From Candidatus Gerdarchaeota archaeon (GTDB lineage Archaea; Asgardarchaeota; Heimdallarchaeia; JABLTI01): a stretch of 26,982 nt of DNA. The stretch is taken from assembly GCA_016840945.1 (NCBI GenBank), contig JAEORJ010000228.1:1-26982 (forward strand), given 5' to 3'. The translations under genes were made by a program, and so were the position numbers. Below are positions 14,383-22,605 of the stretch, one piece after another (the stretch's first letter is position 1; each line of letters starts with the position of its first letter). The notes under the pieces were generated by a model. It was not told the DNA's origin and made no database searches. It saw nothing but the letters and a program-made list of their open reading frames with translations.

Positions 14383-15141
14383 ATGGGTTATCTAAAAGGA
14401 TTTTTCACATCATTGGCAATAACTTACCCAAGTTTCATATTCATTCATATATATTTGAATGGAGTGCCTATCGCTGAATGGTTTACAGATCTCTATCAAA
14501 ATAGTAGTTGGCTAAATCTAATGGATGTTTGTAGAACTGCTATATTTGAACCTATCAACATCTTTTTCGAAAGACCACCTGATTATATTAAGATAACCCT
14601 TGTATTAATCCCTTGGATCTTAACAGCTTTTATTGTTAGTTTCTTCTTCAGAAAGAAGCATGCCGCTCGAGGAGGATTTTTTACTGTAATAACAATCTTC
14701 TTTGGGGTAGGTTATAGTTATGAGCTTTTCTTTGATGGTGGTCACATTAGCTTAGAAATGCTTACAGAAGCAAATGTTCCTTATGGCTATCTTGTAGTAA
14801 TTGGTATTACAACAATCTTCGGATTACTATCTGGTTTAATTAGTCCATTTAAGAAAGATAAAGATAGTATTGATGATTATAGACCACCTCGCACAAGGGA
14901 AACAAGTAGAGTACCAACATCACCACCTACTCAACCTTTCCAATTTGAAGAGATACAAGAAGATACCACTGGACCTTATTATATGCCTACTGAAAGTCCA
15001 AGCAGAAACGATTACATGCAAACAAATCATCAACCCACTATGAATGCACCAAGCACACCAGTTTGCGAATATTGCGGTTCTTATTTAGACCATGATAGTG
15101 AGTATTGTAGTGTTTGTGGCAATAGAGTCTATAATGGATAA
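14383..15141 (+). CDS. Membrane protein with four predicted helices and C-terminal zinc ribbon
   Basis: Hydrophobic segments lie at about residues 6-25, 67-89, 97-116 and 130-150 (for example ITLVLIPWILTAFIVSFFF and YLVVIGITTIFGLLSGLI). They are followed by a proline- and threonine-rich flexible linker of about 70 residues. A double-CxxC zinc ribbon ends the chain (CEYCGSYL, then EYCSVCGNRVYNG; cysteines near 228, 231, 242 and 245). With an even number of helices both ends would face the same side, probably the cytoplasm. AAGGAG, preceded by GGTGA, lies just before the ATG. Many archaeal membrane proteins end in such a zinc ribbon; the role is unknown. Confidence 0.8.
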   Translation: MGYLKGFFTSLAITYPSFIFIHIYLNGVPIAEWFTDLYQNSSWLNLMDVCRTAIFEPINIFFERPPDYIKITLVLIPWILTAFIVSFFFRKKHAARGGFFTVITIFFGVGYSYELFFDGGHISLEMLTEANVPYGYLVVIGITTIFGLLSGLISPFKKDKDSIDDYRPPRTRETSRVPTSPPTQPFQFEEIQEDTTGPYYMPTESPSRNDYMQTNHQPTMNAPSTPVCEYCGSYLDHDSEYCSVCGNRVYNG

Positions 15142-15166
15142 TCAGCTTTTAATTAAAAACAAACAC

Positions 15167-15193
15167 AAAAAATGAGAGAATTTTATTTCTCTC
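15167..15193 (-). terminator. Stem-loop terminator directly after the Lrp/AsnC-type gene
   Basis: GAGAGAA (15174-15180) and TTCTCTC (15187-15193) are 7-bp arms around a 6-base loop. The stem touches the stop codon at 15194 and is followed on the minus strand by ATTTTTTG. It lies between convergent genes and could stop transcription from both sides, though only the minus direction has a good U-run. Confidence 0.6.
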
Positions 15194-15427
15194 TTAATCT
15201 TCTCTTATAAGCATCGTCATTGTACTTGAGATGTTAGAATGAACCCTAATTTCTTCAGAAACTAATTTATCAAGTGCATTGGCAGAATCAGCTTCTATCT
15301 TGAGAATAATATCAAATAAACCCCAAACCAGAGAAATTTCTTCTAAACCTGGTACCTTAGATAAATTTTCAAATAAATCATATTCTGTTCCGCCTTTCAC
15401 ATTTATCAAGATATAAGCTTTTACCAT
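15194..15427 (-). CDS. Stand-alone Lrp/AsnC ligand-binding (RAM) domain protein
   Basis: A 77-residue protein made only of the alpha-beta ligand-binding and oligomerisation domain of Lrp/AsnC regulators, without a DNA-binding helix-turn-helix. It reads VKAYILINVKGGTEYDLFEN, then a PGLEEISLVWGLFDIILKIE strand-loop, and a final strand TMTMLIRED, the usual pattern of the family. Such proteins form amino-acid-binding oligomers and may act on full-length Lrp proteins. The ATG at 15427 is preferred because it lies behind GGTGGT and gives the usual length. An upstream ATG at 15463 would add 12 residues unlike the family. A stem-loop follows the stop directly. Confidence 0.88.
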   Translation of the reverse strand: MVKAYILINVKGGTEYDLFENLSKVPGLEEISLVWGLFDIILKIEADSANALDKLVSEEIRVHSNISSTMTMLIRED

Positions 15428-15564
15428 TTTTTTACCACCAATTGGTTCTACGAATTGTTCCATTTAGTTTTGTTTTTGCTACTTAATATTTAATTGACTA
15501 TTTGTTTTTTTCTCAAATATTTAGGTTAATTCATTAACTTCTTAATAACTTACAATCATTAGAA

Positions 15565-15622
15565 TAATAAATTTTTATATGTAGAACTAAGATTTCCTAC
15601 AAAAAGCAATCCTTTGGTGTGA
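15565..15622 (+). promoter_or_regulatory. Promoter and ribosome binding site of the tsr3 operon
   Basis: AATTTTTATATG (about 15570-15581) is a TATA-like box roughly 45 bases before the ATG at 15627. GGTGTGA (15616-15622) is the ribosome binding site with a four-base spacer, close to the GGTGA consensus. Confidence 0.5.
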
Positions 15623-15626
15623 CTTA

Positions 15627-16226
15627 ATGTCTTTCAATGAGAAAAAGCCATTTCAAGTATCATTTGGTATCAAACTTTATGTATACAGTACAAAGCAAGA
15701 TGATCCCAAAAAATGCACTGCCATGCATCTATATAAAATGGGGAAAGTGGATTTAGTCTATAAAATTGGTAGTTTGCCACGTAATGCAATTTTACTAAAT
15801 CCCTTCTCAAAAAAAGCATTATCTATCGAAGATCTCCCAATGATGCAATCAAAAGGTATTATTGGTTTAGATTGTTCTTGGGTTGAAGCTGAAAGTGTTT
15901 TTGGTATAAATGAAACTGATGAAGGTTCACCAAAAAGGAAAGGTAGATGGATGTTTACAGATAGAATTTTGCCATATCTTTTAGCAGCAAATTCTGTAAA
16001 TTATGGTAAGCCATGTAAATTAAGCACAGCTGAAGCATTAGCTGCGGCTCTTTATATTGTTGGTTTAAAAGATGATGCTCAAAGATTACTGAATGGCTTT
16101 AAATGGGGTGAAGGTTTCTTTTCATTAAATTATGAGCTACTTGAAGCTTATTCTGAAGCTCAATCTAGCTTTGAAGTAGTTGAGATTCAAAATGATTATT
16201 TACAAAAATTATATGGTGAAGATTAA
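15627..16226 (+). CDS. tsr3: Tsr3 rRNA aminocarboxypropyltransferase (DUF367)
   Basis: Tsr3 moves the aminocarboxypropyl group of S-adenosylmethionine onto a modified uridine in small-subunit rRNA, late in ribosome maturation. The 199 residues carry the family's signatures: GLDCSWVEAE (about 90-99), then ILPYLLAANSVNYGKPCKLS and AEALAAALYIVG, and finally LNGFKWGEGFF with NYELLEAY, which together form the SPOUT-like S-adenosylmethionine site. Length and order are as in characterised archaeal and yeast proteins minus the yeast tails. The ATG is supported by GGTGTGA four bases upstream. It heads an operon with a ribosome-linked GTPase gene, which fits its role. Confidence 0.93.
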   Translation: MSFNEKKPFQVSFGIKLYVYSTKQDDPKKCTAMHLYKMGKVDLVYKIGSLPRNAILLNPFSKKALSIEDLPMMQSKGIIGLDCSWVEAESVFGINETDEGSPKRKGRWMFTDRILPYLLAANSVNYGKPCKLSTAEALAAALYIVGLKDDAQRLLNGFKWGEGFFSLNYELLEAYSEAQSSFEVVEIQNDYLQKLYGED

Positions 16227-16301
16227 ATTTTATGGGAATAGTTTTATTACTCGAAAATTAATCAAAGATTAATAATTATCACTCAATTGGAGTTGTTAAA
16301 T

Positions 16302-17510
16302 TTGTTATTAGGAATCGTTGGAAAACCATCTAGTGGGAAAAGCACTTTTCTAAATGCTGCTTGTTTAACCTCATCAAAAGTTGGTGATTACCCATTTACT
16401 ACTATCAAACCTGTTCCTGGTACTGGTTATGTTCGGATACCATGTGCTTGTAAGGAATTGAATGTAAAATGTAATCCACAAAATTCTTTGTGCATAGATG
16501 GAACTCGTTTAGTACCAATTAATATGCTAGATGTTGCAGGTTTGGTTCCTGATGCTTGGCAAGGAAGAGGTTTAGGTAATCAATTATTAGATGACTTGAG
16601 AAGGGCAGATGTATTAATTCATGTAATTGATTTTTCCGGATCCTTAGATGCTGATGGTAATAAAGTCGATAAGGGTACTTATGATCCTGAAAAAGATATT
16701 GAGTTTCTAGATTATGAAATCGTGAAATGGTTAGAACAAATCATTAAAAAAGATTGGTCAAAATTGAGTCGTACGGTTGAAGCTGAAAAAACATCTTTAG
16801 ATAAATTATTAGCTGATAGATTAGCAGGTTTGCAAATAAATAGAAATCATATCAAAGTAGCACTTGCTAAATCAGGTTTAAATCTTTCCACACCAACAAG
16901 ATGGTCGGATGAGGATATTTTGAATTTCATTTCTTTACTTAGGAAAACTTCTAAACCAATGGTTTTTGCAGCGAATAAAATTGATATCGAAGATTCCGAA
17001 GGTAATTATAAACGTTTAAAAGAAAAATATAATGAAAATTTAATTCCTTGTTCTGCGTTAGCAGAATATTTCTTGCGGAAATTTGCTGAATCTGAAATTA
17101 TCTCTTACACACCTGGGGATAGTCATTTTACGATCTTAAAACCAGAGAAACTATCAGATAAAGATAAAGCCACTTTAGAAAAGGTGCGTGTCAATATATT
17201 ACAAAAATTTGGTTCTACAGGTGTTCAGGCTTTAATTAATAGAGCTATTTTTGATATTATGGGCGTGATTTCTGTTTATCCAGTTGAAGATCCCCAAAAA
17301 TATACCGATCACAAAGGTAACGTTTTACCAGATGTTTATTTGGTACCAAAAGGCACCACTGCTAAAGAATTCGCTGGAATGATTCATCAGGATTTAGCTA
17401 ATTCTTTCATAAATGCTATATTGGTTAAAACACAACGTAGGATAGGAGAAAATTACGAATTACAAGATGGTGATATCATAAAGATAAACGCTGCAGAAGG
17501 ATTAAAGTAA
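16302..17510 (+). CDS. YchF-like OBG-family GTPase/ATPase with TGS domain
   Basis: An archaeal P-loop nucleotidase of the OBG/YchF group, associated with ribosomes. The start of the protein is LLLGIVGKPSSGKSTFLNAA with the P-loop GKPSSGKS. It continues with PFTTIKPVPGTGYVRIPC, a family insert with cysteines (CACKELNVKCNPQNSLCIDG), the G3 motif DVAGLVPDAWQGRGLGNQLL, and a G4-like AANKID. The last 70 or so residues form a TGS domain (DVYLVPKGTTAKEFAGMIHQ, then LQDGDIIKINAA). The start is taken as TTG at 16302, nine bases after GGAG at 16289-16292; the TTG at 16287 overlaps that site. It is 75 bases after tsr3 and 11 bases before the next gene. The nucleotide specificity is not certain. Confidence 0.92.
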   Translation: MLLGIVGKPSSGKSTFLNAACLTSSKVGDYPFTTIKPVPGTGYVRIPCACKELNVKCNPQNSLCIDGTRLVPINMLDVAGLVPDAWQGRGLGNQLLDDLRRADVLIHVIDFSGSLDADGNKVDKGTYDPEKDIEFLDYEIVKWLEQIIKKDWSKLSRTVEAEKTSLDKLLADRLAGLQINRNHIKVALAKSGLNLSTPTRWSDEDILNFISLLRKTSKPMVFAANKIDIEDSEGNYKRLKEKYNENLIPCSALAEYFLRKFAESEIISYTPGDSHFTILKPEKLSDKDKATLEKVRVNILQKFGSTGVQALINRAIFDIMGVISVYPVEDPQKYTDHKGNVLPDVYLVPKGTTAKEFAGMIHQDLANSFINAILVKTQRRIGENYELQDGDIIKINAAEGLK

Positions 17511-17521
17511 GGTGTATAATA

Positions 17522-17902
17522 ATGACAGATGAAAACGAAGAGAAATATCCATCTATTTTAGAGGAAGTAAAGAAAATGAAAAAATCAGTTCCTCTAAAAT
17601 ATGTTTGTGAGGAAAAAGCTCAAGAAATAGAAGAGGATCTTGAAAAAGAAGCTGAACTTAAAGGAAAGATAGAATATATTGAAGATCCTTATCGATATGC
17701 CGGTTATGATCCTAGTGTTATTGATTTCCTTCGTAGATGTGACACTGATGAACAAGCAATTGAAATCATTGATTATCTGGAAAAGAAATCTGAAATAACA
17801 AATGATGAAGCTACAAAATTGAAAAAGCAATTAAAGAAAGACGGATTACGAAGTTTCGGCGAAAAGAAAGAACAGGGCTTTTATTTTAGAAATGAAGAAT
17901 GA
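17522..17902 (+). CDS. DUF2095-like conserved archaeal protein
   Basis: An acidic, helical 126-residue protein that I believe belongs to the archaeal DUF2095 family. The C-terminal half has the pattern YDPSVIDFLRRCDTDEQAIE, then IIDYLEKKSEITNDEATKLK and LKKDGLRSFGEKKEQGFYF. No function is known for that family. The ATG has GGTGTAT upstream. It follows the YchF-like GTPase by 11 bases and so is probably translated from the tsr3-GTPase transcript, which suggests a role near translation or ribosome maturation (inference). It ends six bases from a convergent radical SAM gene. Confidence 0.8.
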   Translation: MTDENEEKYPSILEEVKKMKKSVPLKYVCEEKAQEIEEDLEKEAELKGKIEYIEDPYRYAGYDPSVIDFLRRCDTDEQAIEIIDYLEKKSEITNDEATKLKKQLKKDGLRSFGEKKEQGFYFRNEE

Positions 17903-17908
17903 ATTTCT

Positions 17909-19459
17909 TTAGAGTTTTATGAAATCCCAAGGGTGCTCATCTTGAATTACCCTTTTCTCAACTATTGAATCAATATCAAGATTATTATCAGTTAATGCTC
18001 TTCTCCAAGCTCCCAAGCCTGCACCAAATTCTGTTGCCATTTTCAAAGCATTTGAGATTTCTGAACCACTTATTGATAAAATTGCTTGAATTCTTGTCCA
18101 TTTTGGGTTATAAATCTCACATTCTAAACGTGGTATTTTAGCTGTTAATTTTTTCAACAATTTACTTCTAGCTTGTAATTCATTCATTGGTAATATTGAT
18201 TCATCTTGATTCATGGTCCTTGGTTTAGGGACAAAAAAACCACTTGAAATTCTAAATTTCCTAATATTTTTTCCAGTTTTAACCATGCCACTAGCTAAAT
18301 CTGCTATTCCCTTAATATCAGACAATTCCTCTCCAGGTAAACCTAGTATGAAATAAGCTTTTACTCGAGATAACCCCCCTTCTGAAGCAGTCTGAGTAGC
18401 CATATAAATTTCATCATCAGTCACTCCTTTGCAAATCTCTTTTCGTAATCTCTCCGTACCAGCTTCAGGTGCTGTGGTAATAGTATTTTGATTTGTTTTC
18501 ACTAATACTTCAACTAATTCTTCAGAAATTTTATCTGCTCTTATAGAAGGCAAAGAAAAAATTAAATTATCATCCAAAAAATTTTGGCATAAATTAACTA
18601 ATCCCTTATAGTCAGAAATACCTGAACCAATTGTAGTTATTTTATTAACTTGACATTCTTTTATTCCTTCTCGATAAATCTCGAGTAATTTGGATAAAGA
18701 TCTATCTCTTTTTGGTCTGTTTATTTTCCCAGTTAAACAAAAAGAGCATCCTCGATTACATCCTCTGACAATTTCCAATAGAAAACTTTTGCCAAAGGCT
18801 CCTTGCCAAGGATCATCATAATCTAATTGTGGGATAATTTGTATTATAGGATAAAAGTAATCATCAAGATTACCTTTAGGGGCAACTCTAACAGTCTTAT
18901 CATAATTTAAATTTGGAACCCATATCCAAGGAAACCCATCTAAAATTGCTAAACGTTCGTTCTTTGTTTTACCACCAAGTAATCCTTCGATTATGAATTT
19001 ATCTGATACTGGTTCAAGATCACCAATCATAAAAGCATCAATGAATGGTGCCATAGGTACAGGATTTGACTGAGCTGATGGTCCACCTGCAATTACCAAA
19101 GGGTATCTATCATCCCTTTTTTTTGATTCTAAGGGAATATTAGCTCGTTTTAAGATTGATAGTATGTTGCTATAATCATCCTCATATTGCATTGTAAATG
19201 CCAGAACATCCATTTCCCTTAAAGGTCTATCAGATTCAAGAGTGTAAGGTTCAACAAAATCCTTAATTGGTAAAAACGATCGCTCACAAGCCACTCCTTC
19301 ATATAAATTCCATAATCTATAGATTAATTGCAAACCTAATGAAGCCATTCCTGCTTGGTAAGTATTAGGATAACAAAAAGCAATTTTTAGTTTCATTTGA
19401 GAAAGGTCTTTTTTTACTGCGTTCATTTCTTCAATTGTTGTTTCAATAAATTTACTCAT
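17909..19459 (-). CDS. B12-binding-type radical SAM protein
   Basis: A 516-residue radical SAM protein. Its N-terminal part (about 20-170) looks like the cobalamin-binding-type domain that opens many such enzymes (IAFCYPNTYQAGMASLGLQL, AGGPSAQSNPVPMAPFIDAF), but I see no DxHxxG base-off motif, so B12 binding is uncertain. The radical SAM core follows with cluster cysteines 234, 238 and 241 (EIVRGCNRGCSFCLTGK). It continues with TTAPEAGTERLRKEICKG, KAYFILGLPGEE and a C-terminal extension ending HPWDFIKL. The pattern resembles the TIGR03960-like and YgiQ-like groups, whose reactions are mostly unknown. It lies 18 bases after the GlmU-like gene, third in the operon with glmM. Confidence 0.88.
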   Translation of the reverse strand: MSKFIETTIEEMNAVKKDLSQMKLKIAFCYPNTYQAGMASLGLQLIYRLWNLYEGVACERSFLPIKDFVEPYTLESDRPLREMDVLAFTMQYEDDYSNILSILKRANIPLESKKRDDRYPLVIAGGPSAQSNPVPMAPFIDAFMIGDLEPVSDKFIIEGLLGGKTKNERLAILDGFPWIWVPNLNYDKTVRVAPKGNLDDYFYPIIQIIPQLDYDDPWQGAFGKSFLLEIVRGCNRGCSFCLTGKINRPKRDRSLSKLLEIYREGIKECQVNKITTIGSGISDYKGLVNLCQNFLDDNLIFSLPSIRADKISEELVEVLVKTNQNTITTAPEAGTERLRKEICKGVTDDEIYMATQTASEGGLSRVKAYFILGLPGEELSDIKGIADLASGMVKTGKNIRKFRISSGFFVPKPRTMNQDESILPMNELQARSKLLKKLTAKIPRLECEIYNPKWTRIQAILSISGSEISNALKMATEFGAGLGAWRRALTDNNLDIDSIVEKRVIQDEHPWDFIKL

Positions 19460-19477
19460 GCAGTTCTCACTGACCTT

Positions 19478-20713
19478 TCATTTCTTTTTTGGCTTAATTT
19501 TCCAATCTCTAGTTTTCACGTCTTGTTCAATATAAACGAACTTCTCAGAAGGAACATTTCTAGAAACAATAACACCCGTCCCAATAGCTGAATTGTTGCC
19601 AACGACAACTCCTGGCATAAAGTAAGTGTTAATAGCTGTTTTTACGTTATCACCCATTATTACCCCTAATTTTCTTCTTTCAGAAGAGATCACTTCATCA
19701 GTGGTTTGCACTTTGATGTTGCTATCATCCAATCGTAAATTGCCAGTTATTGTGCCAGCTCCAAAATTACAATGTGCACCAATTATTGAGTCTCCAACAT
19801 AAGATAAATGTGCTACATGGCTTCCTTCATAAATTATAGTGTTTTTTAATTCACAAGCATTACCAATACGAACTTCTTTTGCTAAGGCTACACCTTTTCT
19901 CAGATAACAATTAGGGCCAATATCACATTTCTCACCAATTGCTAATGGGCCTTCTAAGTAACTACCAGCTCGTATTCTAGCCCCATAACCAATAGCAACC
20001 TTACCAATGATAGTTACTCCTTCTTCAATTGTGCCTTTCTTTTCATCAGGTATATCGTTGATCAATATTTGATTTGCATCAAGTAAATTCCAAAGATAAT
20101 CAATTCGCCAAAATTCCATTTCGTTTTTCTTGTATTCTAAAGTATTAAATGCACTGGCAGTATTTTTTCGTACTTTTGTATAGAGATCATTTACTGATTT
20201 ACTTCCTTCTAGAACAGTTTCTAAAAATTGAGCTTTAAAATACCCTATACCTAATGATTCCTCATGGTTATTTTCAGAAACTAGTGTTAGTTTGCCAGCA
20301 GCTTTACCTTTAGCTACAAAGTTTTCAAAAAAGCTTTTACTAAATACACAGTTTCCATCTATCCAAATGGATTCTTCGATAATGTGATGAGCTATCAATT
20401 CTTTGGCTAATTCTTTTGATATGCCTTTCTTTTCATCATAGATTTTTATTATGAATGGTCCTATTTCATCTGGTGGGGCACTAACTTCTTGATAATCACC
20501 TAACTGCTTATACAAAAGTTGTCTGATATCCTTGTTTGCAAGTAATATTATCTCTTTAACATCAAATTGTTTGCCAATATCATAAAACCATTCAATAATC
20601 TTTTTTCCAGCAACTTGAAATAATGCTGTTGGCCTATTTTCAATTAATGGTTCAAGTTGTGGCAAATAATCTTGAGAAACAAATACTATTATATTCAACT
20701 TTTCTTTTGGCAT
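19478..20713 (-). CDS. GlmU-like protein: degenerate nucleotidyltransferase domain plus left-handed beta-helix acetyltransferase
   Basis: The 411-residue protein has the two-part layout of archaeal GlmU-type enzymes for UDP-N-acetylglucosamine. The C-terminal left-handed beta-helix (about 225-400) looks intact, with the GlmU acetyltransferase histidine context HLSYVGDSIIGAHCNFGAGT and RRKLGVIMGDNVKTAIN. The N-terminal nucleotidyltransferase domain aligns with the family but has lost its key residues. The glycine loop (LAAGxGTRL) is VSQDYLPQL, the lysine of RPKALLPVAGKP is threonine (RPTALFQVAGKK, about 27-38), and the metal-binding aspartate region reads IDGNCVF. So it may acetylate glucosamine-1-phosphate but probably cannot make UDP-sugar. 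ATG at 20713 is preferred over TTG at 20722. It sits 13 bases after glmM. Confidence 0.88.
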   Translation of the reverse strand: MPKEKLNIIVFVSQDYLPQLEPLIENRPTALFQVAGKKIIEWFYDIGKQFDVKEIILLANKDIRQLLYKQLGDYQEVSAPPDEIGPFIIKIYDEKKGISKELAKELIAHHIIEESIWIDGNCVFSKSFFENFVAKGKAAGKLTLVSENNHEESLGIGYFKAQFLETVLEGSKSVNDLYTKVRKNTASAFNTLEYKKNEMEFWRIDYLWNLLDANQILINDIPDEKKGTIEEGVTIIGKVAIGYGARIRAGSYLEGPLAIGEKCDIGPNCYLRKGVALAKEVRIGNACELKNTIIYEGSHVAHLSYVGDSIIGAHCNFGAGTITGNLRLDDSNIKVQTTDEVISSERRKLGVIMGDNVKTAINTYFMPGVVVGNNSAIGTGVIVSRNVPSEKFVYIEQDVKTRDWKIKPKKK

Positions 20714-20726
20714 ATCTATCAAAACC

Positions 20727-22118
20727 TTATGCTTTTTCAGCTTTTGATATTTCTTGTTTAACTATTTTGGAATAATAATCTAACCGTTCTTTAGATTCTT
20801 TTTCAGTCATTGCTTGTGATGTGACTCTGAAATATGGTTCTGTACCACTTGGTCTTATTAATACCCAACTGTCATCTTCAAAACTGATTCGAATGCCGTC
20901 CATTTTATTGATGCTTTTGTAATTATCCCTTGAAGATAGATCATCATCTACTTTAGCTAAAACTGCTTGCTTAAAATTATTTTTGCATGGAATTTTCGCT
21001 CTATTTACTGGGTAATCTTCTACAGAATCAACCAATTTATACAAAGGTCCTCTTTCAGCAATCCATTCTAATATTTTTAATCCTGTCAGCGGTCCATCGG
21101 GACATAGATGATGCTTTGGATGTATCCATGCGCCACACGGTTCCCCACCAAAAATCGCTTTTTTATCTGAAACCATATTTCCTATAGCAACATCACCAAC
21201 TTTTGTTCTATCAACTTTTCCTCCGACATTTGTTACCAATTTATCTATTAACATAGAGGCATCTACATGAGGTACAACCAATCCGTTTCCATTGTTTTGT
21301 TCAACTATATATTTCGAATAAAGTGCTATTAAAACATCAAGTGGAACAAATCGTCCTTTCTCATCAATAGCTACACATCTATCAGCATCGCCATCATAAG
21401 CTAACCCTAATCCAGTATCTCCATGTTTACTACAATTCTTTTTTACATGTTCTATTAGATCAGTGAGATTTTTTTCCTCAGGTTCGGATAATCTGTTTCT
21501 AAAATATGGGTCATAGATACTATTAATTGATAAAATATTCATGCCAAGTTCATTGTAAATTTTATTTATAATCTCACAACCAGCTCCTCCACCAGGATCA
21601 GCGATTACAAGATTAAATTTCTCAAAATTAATATTGGCTGCGGCATCAAGTAACATATTCTCATATAGATTTGATCCCAATTCTTCAACATCTGCACCGA
21701 ATTTGTCCCATGAAACAATAGGTAAATCACTATCAAAATAAGCTTTCTCGATTTTCTCTTCATCTTTGGGTGATAATCCCATACTAGTTTGATCAAATAC
21801 TTTGATACCATTATATTCAGGAGGATTATGCGAAGCTGTTAACATAACACCTGCACAAGCTTTTGTTTTATGGGTATGATAAGCAAGAGCTGGTGTTGGG
21901 AGTATGCCTTTTCGTTCTACATTACAACCTCCTGCAATTATTCCTGAACAAATAGCGTGTTCTAACATTGATCCACTTGAACGGGCATCACGGGCAACAA
22001 TAATTGATCCTGAATTATTACAAATAGCTTTACTAATTGCTAATCCAATATTAGTTACAAATTTAGGTGGTATTTCTGAGACTTTTTTTCGAATACCAGA
22101 AGTGCTAAAGAGTTTCAT
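20727..22118 (-). CDS. glmM: Phosphoglucosamine/phosphohexose mutase (GlmM type)
   Basis: This enzyme of the alpha-D-phosphohexomutase family probably converts glucosamine-6-phosphate to glucosamine-1-phosphate. All four active-site loops are present. The phosphoserine loop is TASHNPPEYNGIK with Ser96; the metal loop is DGDADR at 242-247; the sugar-binding loop is GGEPCG at 324-329 (Cys where Ser is common); and the phosphate loop is RPSGTEP at 422-428. The length of 463 is normal. The glucosamine preference is inferred from the downstream acetyltransferase gene; mannose or glucose phosphates cannot be excluded from the sequence. AGGATGATT upstream supports the ATG. It is the first gene of the operon. 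Confidence 0.93.
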   Translation of the reverse strand: MKLFSTSGIRKKVSEIPPKFVTNIGLAISKAICNNSGSIIVARDARSSGSMLEHAICSGIIAGGCNVERKGILPTPALAYHTHKTKACAGVMLTASHNPPEYNGIKVFDQTSMGLSPKDEEKIEKAYFDSDLPIVSWDKFGADVEELGSNLYENMLLDAAANINFEKFNLVIADPGGGAGCEIINKIYNELGMNILSINSIYDPYFRNRLSEPEEKNLTDLIEHVKKNCSKHGDTGLGLAYDGDADRCVAIDEKGRFVPLDVLIALYSKYIVEQNNGNGLVVPHVDASMLIDKLVTNVGGKVDRTKVGDVAIGNMVSDKKAIFGGEPCGAWIHPKHHLCPDGPLTGLKILEWIAERGPLYKLVDSVEDYPVNRAKIPCKNNFKQAVLAKVDDDLSSRDNYKSINKMDGIRISFEDDSWVLIRPSGTEPYFRVTSQAMTEKESKERLDYYSKIVKQEISKAEKA

Positions 22119-22262
22119 TAGTTAATCATCCTAATAGCGAGCTAATTAGAAATATTGTACTCTTGAGTAAGAATTTTTCCTTTATTAGATTATTGTTTTT
22201 TATTCCAATTAATCCCTAAAAATATTCTCAAAATTAAAAATAAATCATTAGAAATAAGAAAT

Positions 22263-22300
22263 AAAAAAAAGGATGATGCCTCGCAAGTTTCCATGCGAGG
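22263..22300 (-). terminator. Stem-loop terminator of the winged-helix gene
   Basis: CCTCGCA (22279-22285) and TGCGAGG (22294-22300) form a G+C-rich 7-bp stem with an 8-base loop, followed on the minus strand by CATCATCC and then eight T (22263-22270). It lies 52 bases beyond the stop of the winged-helix gene and about 140 bases before glmM, so it separates the two. Confidence 0.65.
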
Positions 22301-22352
22301 GGTTGTTTTAAATTACCTTCTTGAATAGTAACTAATTAGCAAGTTGAACAAA

Positions 22353-22574
22353 CTAACCTGTTTCAACAAAATATTTTGATGAACGCATATCAAGAAGATA
22401 AGGTGCTTTTTTAACTAGGCCCTCTTTCGTTAAACGTTTCAATGCATATCTAACAGTTCTTGGTGCTAGATCACATTTTTGAATTAAATCCTTTGAGGTC
22501 AAAGGACCCTGCTCTGATAAGAGCGTATAAATAGCTCTTGCGGAAGGGGGTAATTGTTCTGCGACAGTCAGCAT
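22353..22574 (-). CDS. Small winged-helix transcription regulator
   Basis: A 73-residue protein that is a single winged helix-turn-helix domain of the MarR/ArsR-like fold. It reads SARAIYTLLSEQGPLTSKDL (helix 1 and 2), the recognition region DLAPRTVRYALKRLTKEGLV, and a beta-wing KKAPYLLDMRSSKYFVETG. There is no ligand domain or metal-binding cysteines. The start is set by GGAGATGA (22584-22591), a near-perfect Shine-Dalgarno with a nine-base spacer. It lies alone between a terminator and a region with repeated CTAGTA boxes, which may be its own operator. Confidence 0.9.
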   Translation of the reverse strand: MLTVAEQLPPSARAIYTLLSEQGPLTSKDLIQKCDLAPRTVRYALKRLTKEGLVKKAPYLLDMRSSKYFVETG

Positions 22575-22605
22575 ATTTAATAGTCATCTCCAAGAAAAGA
22601 AGTCA

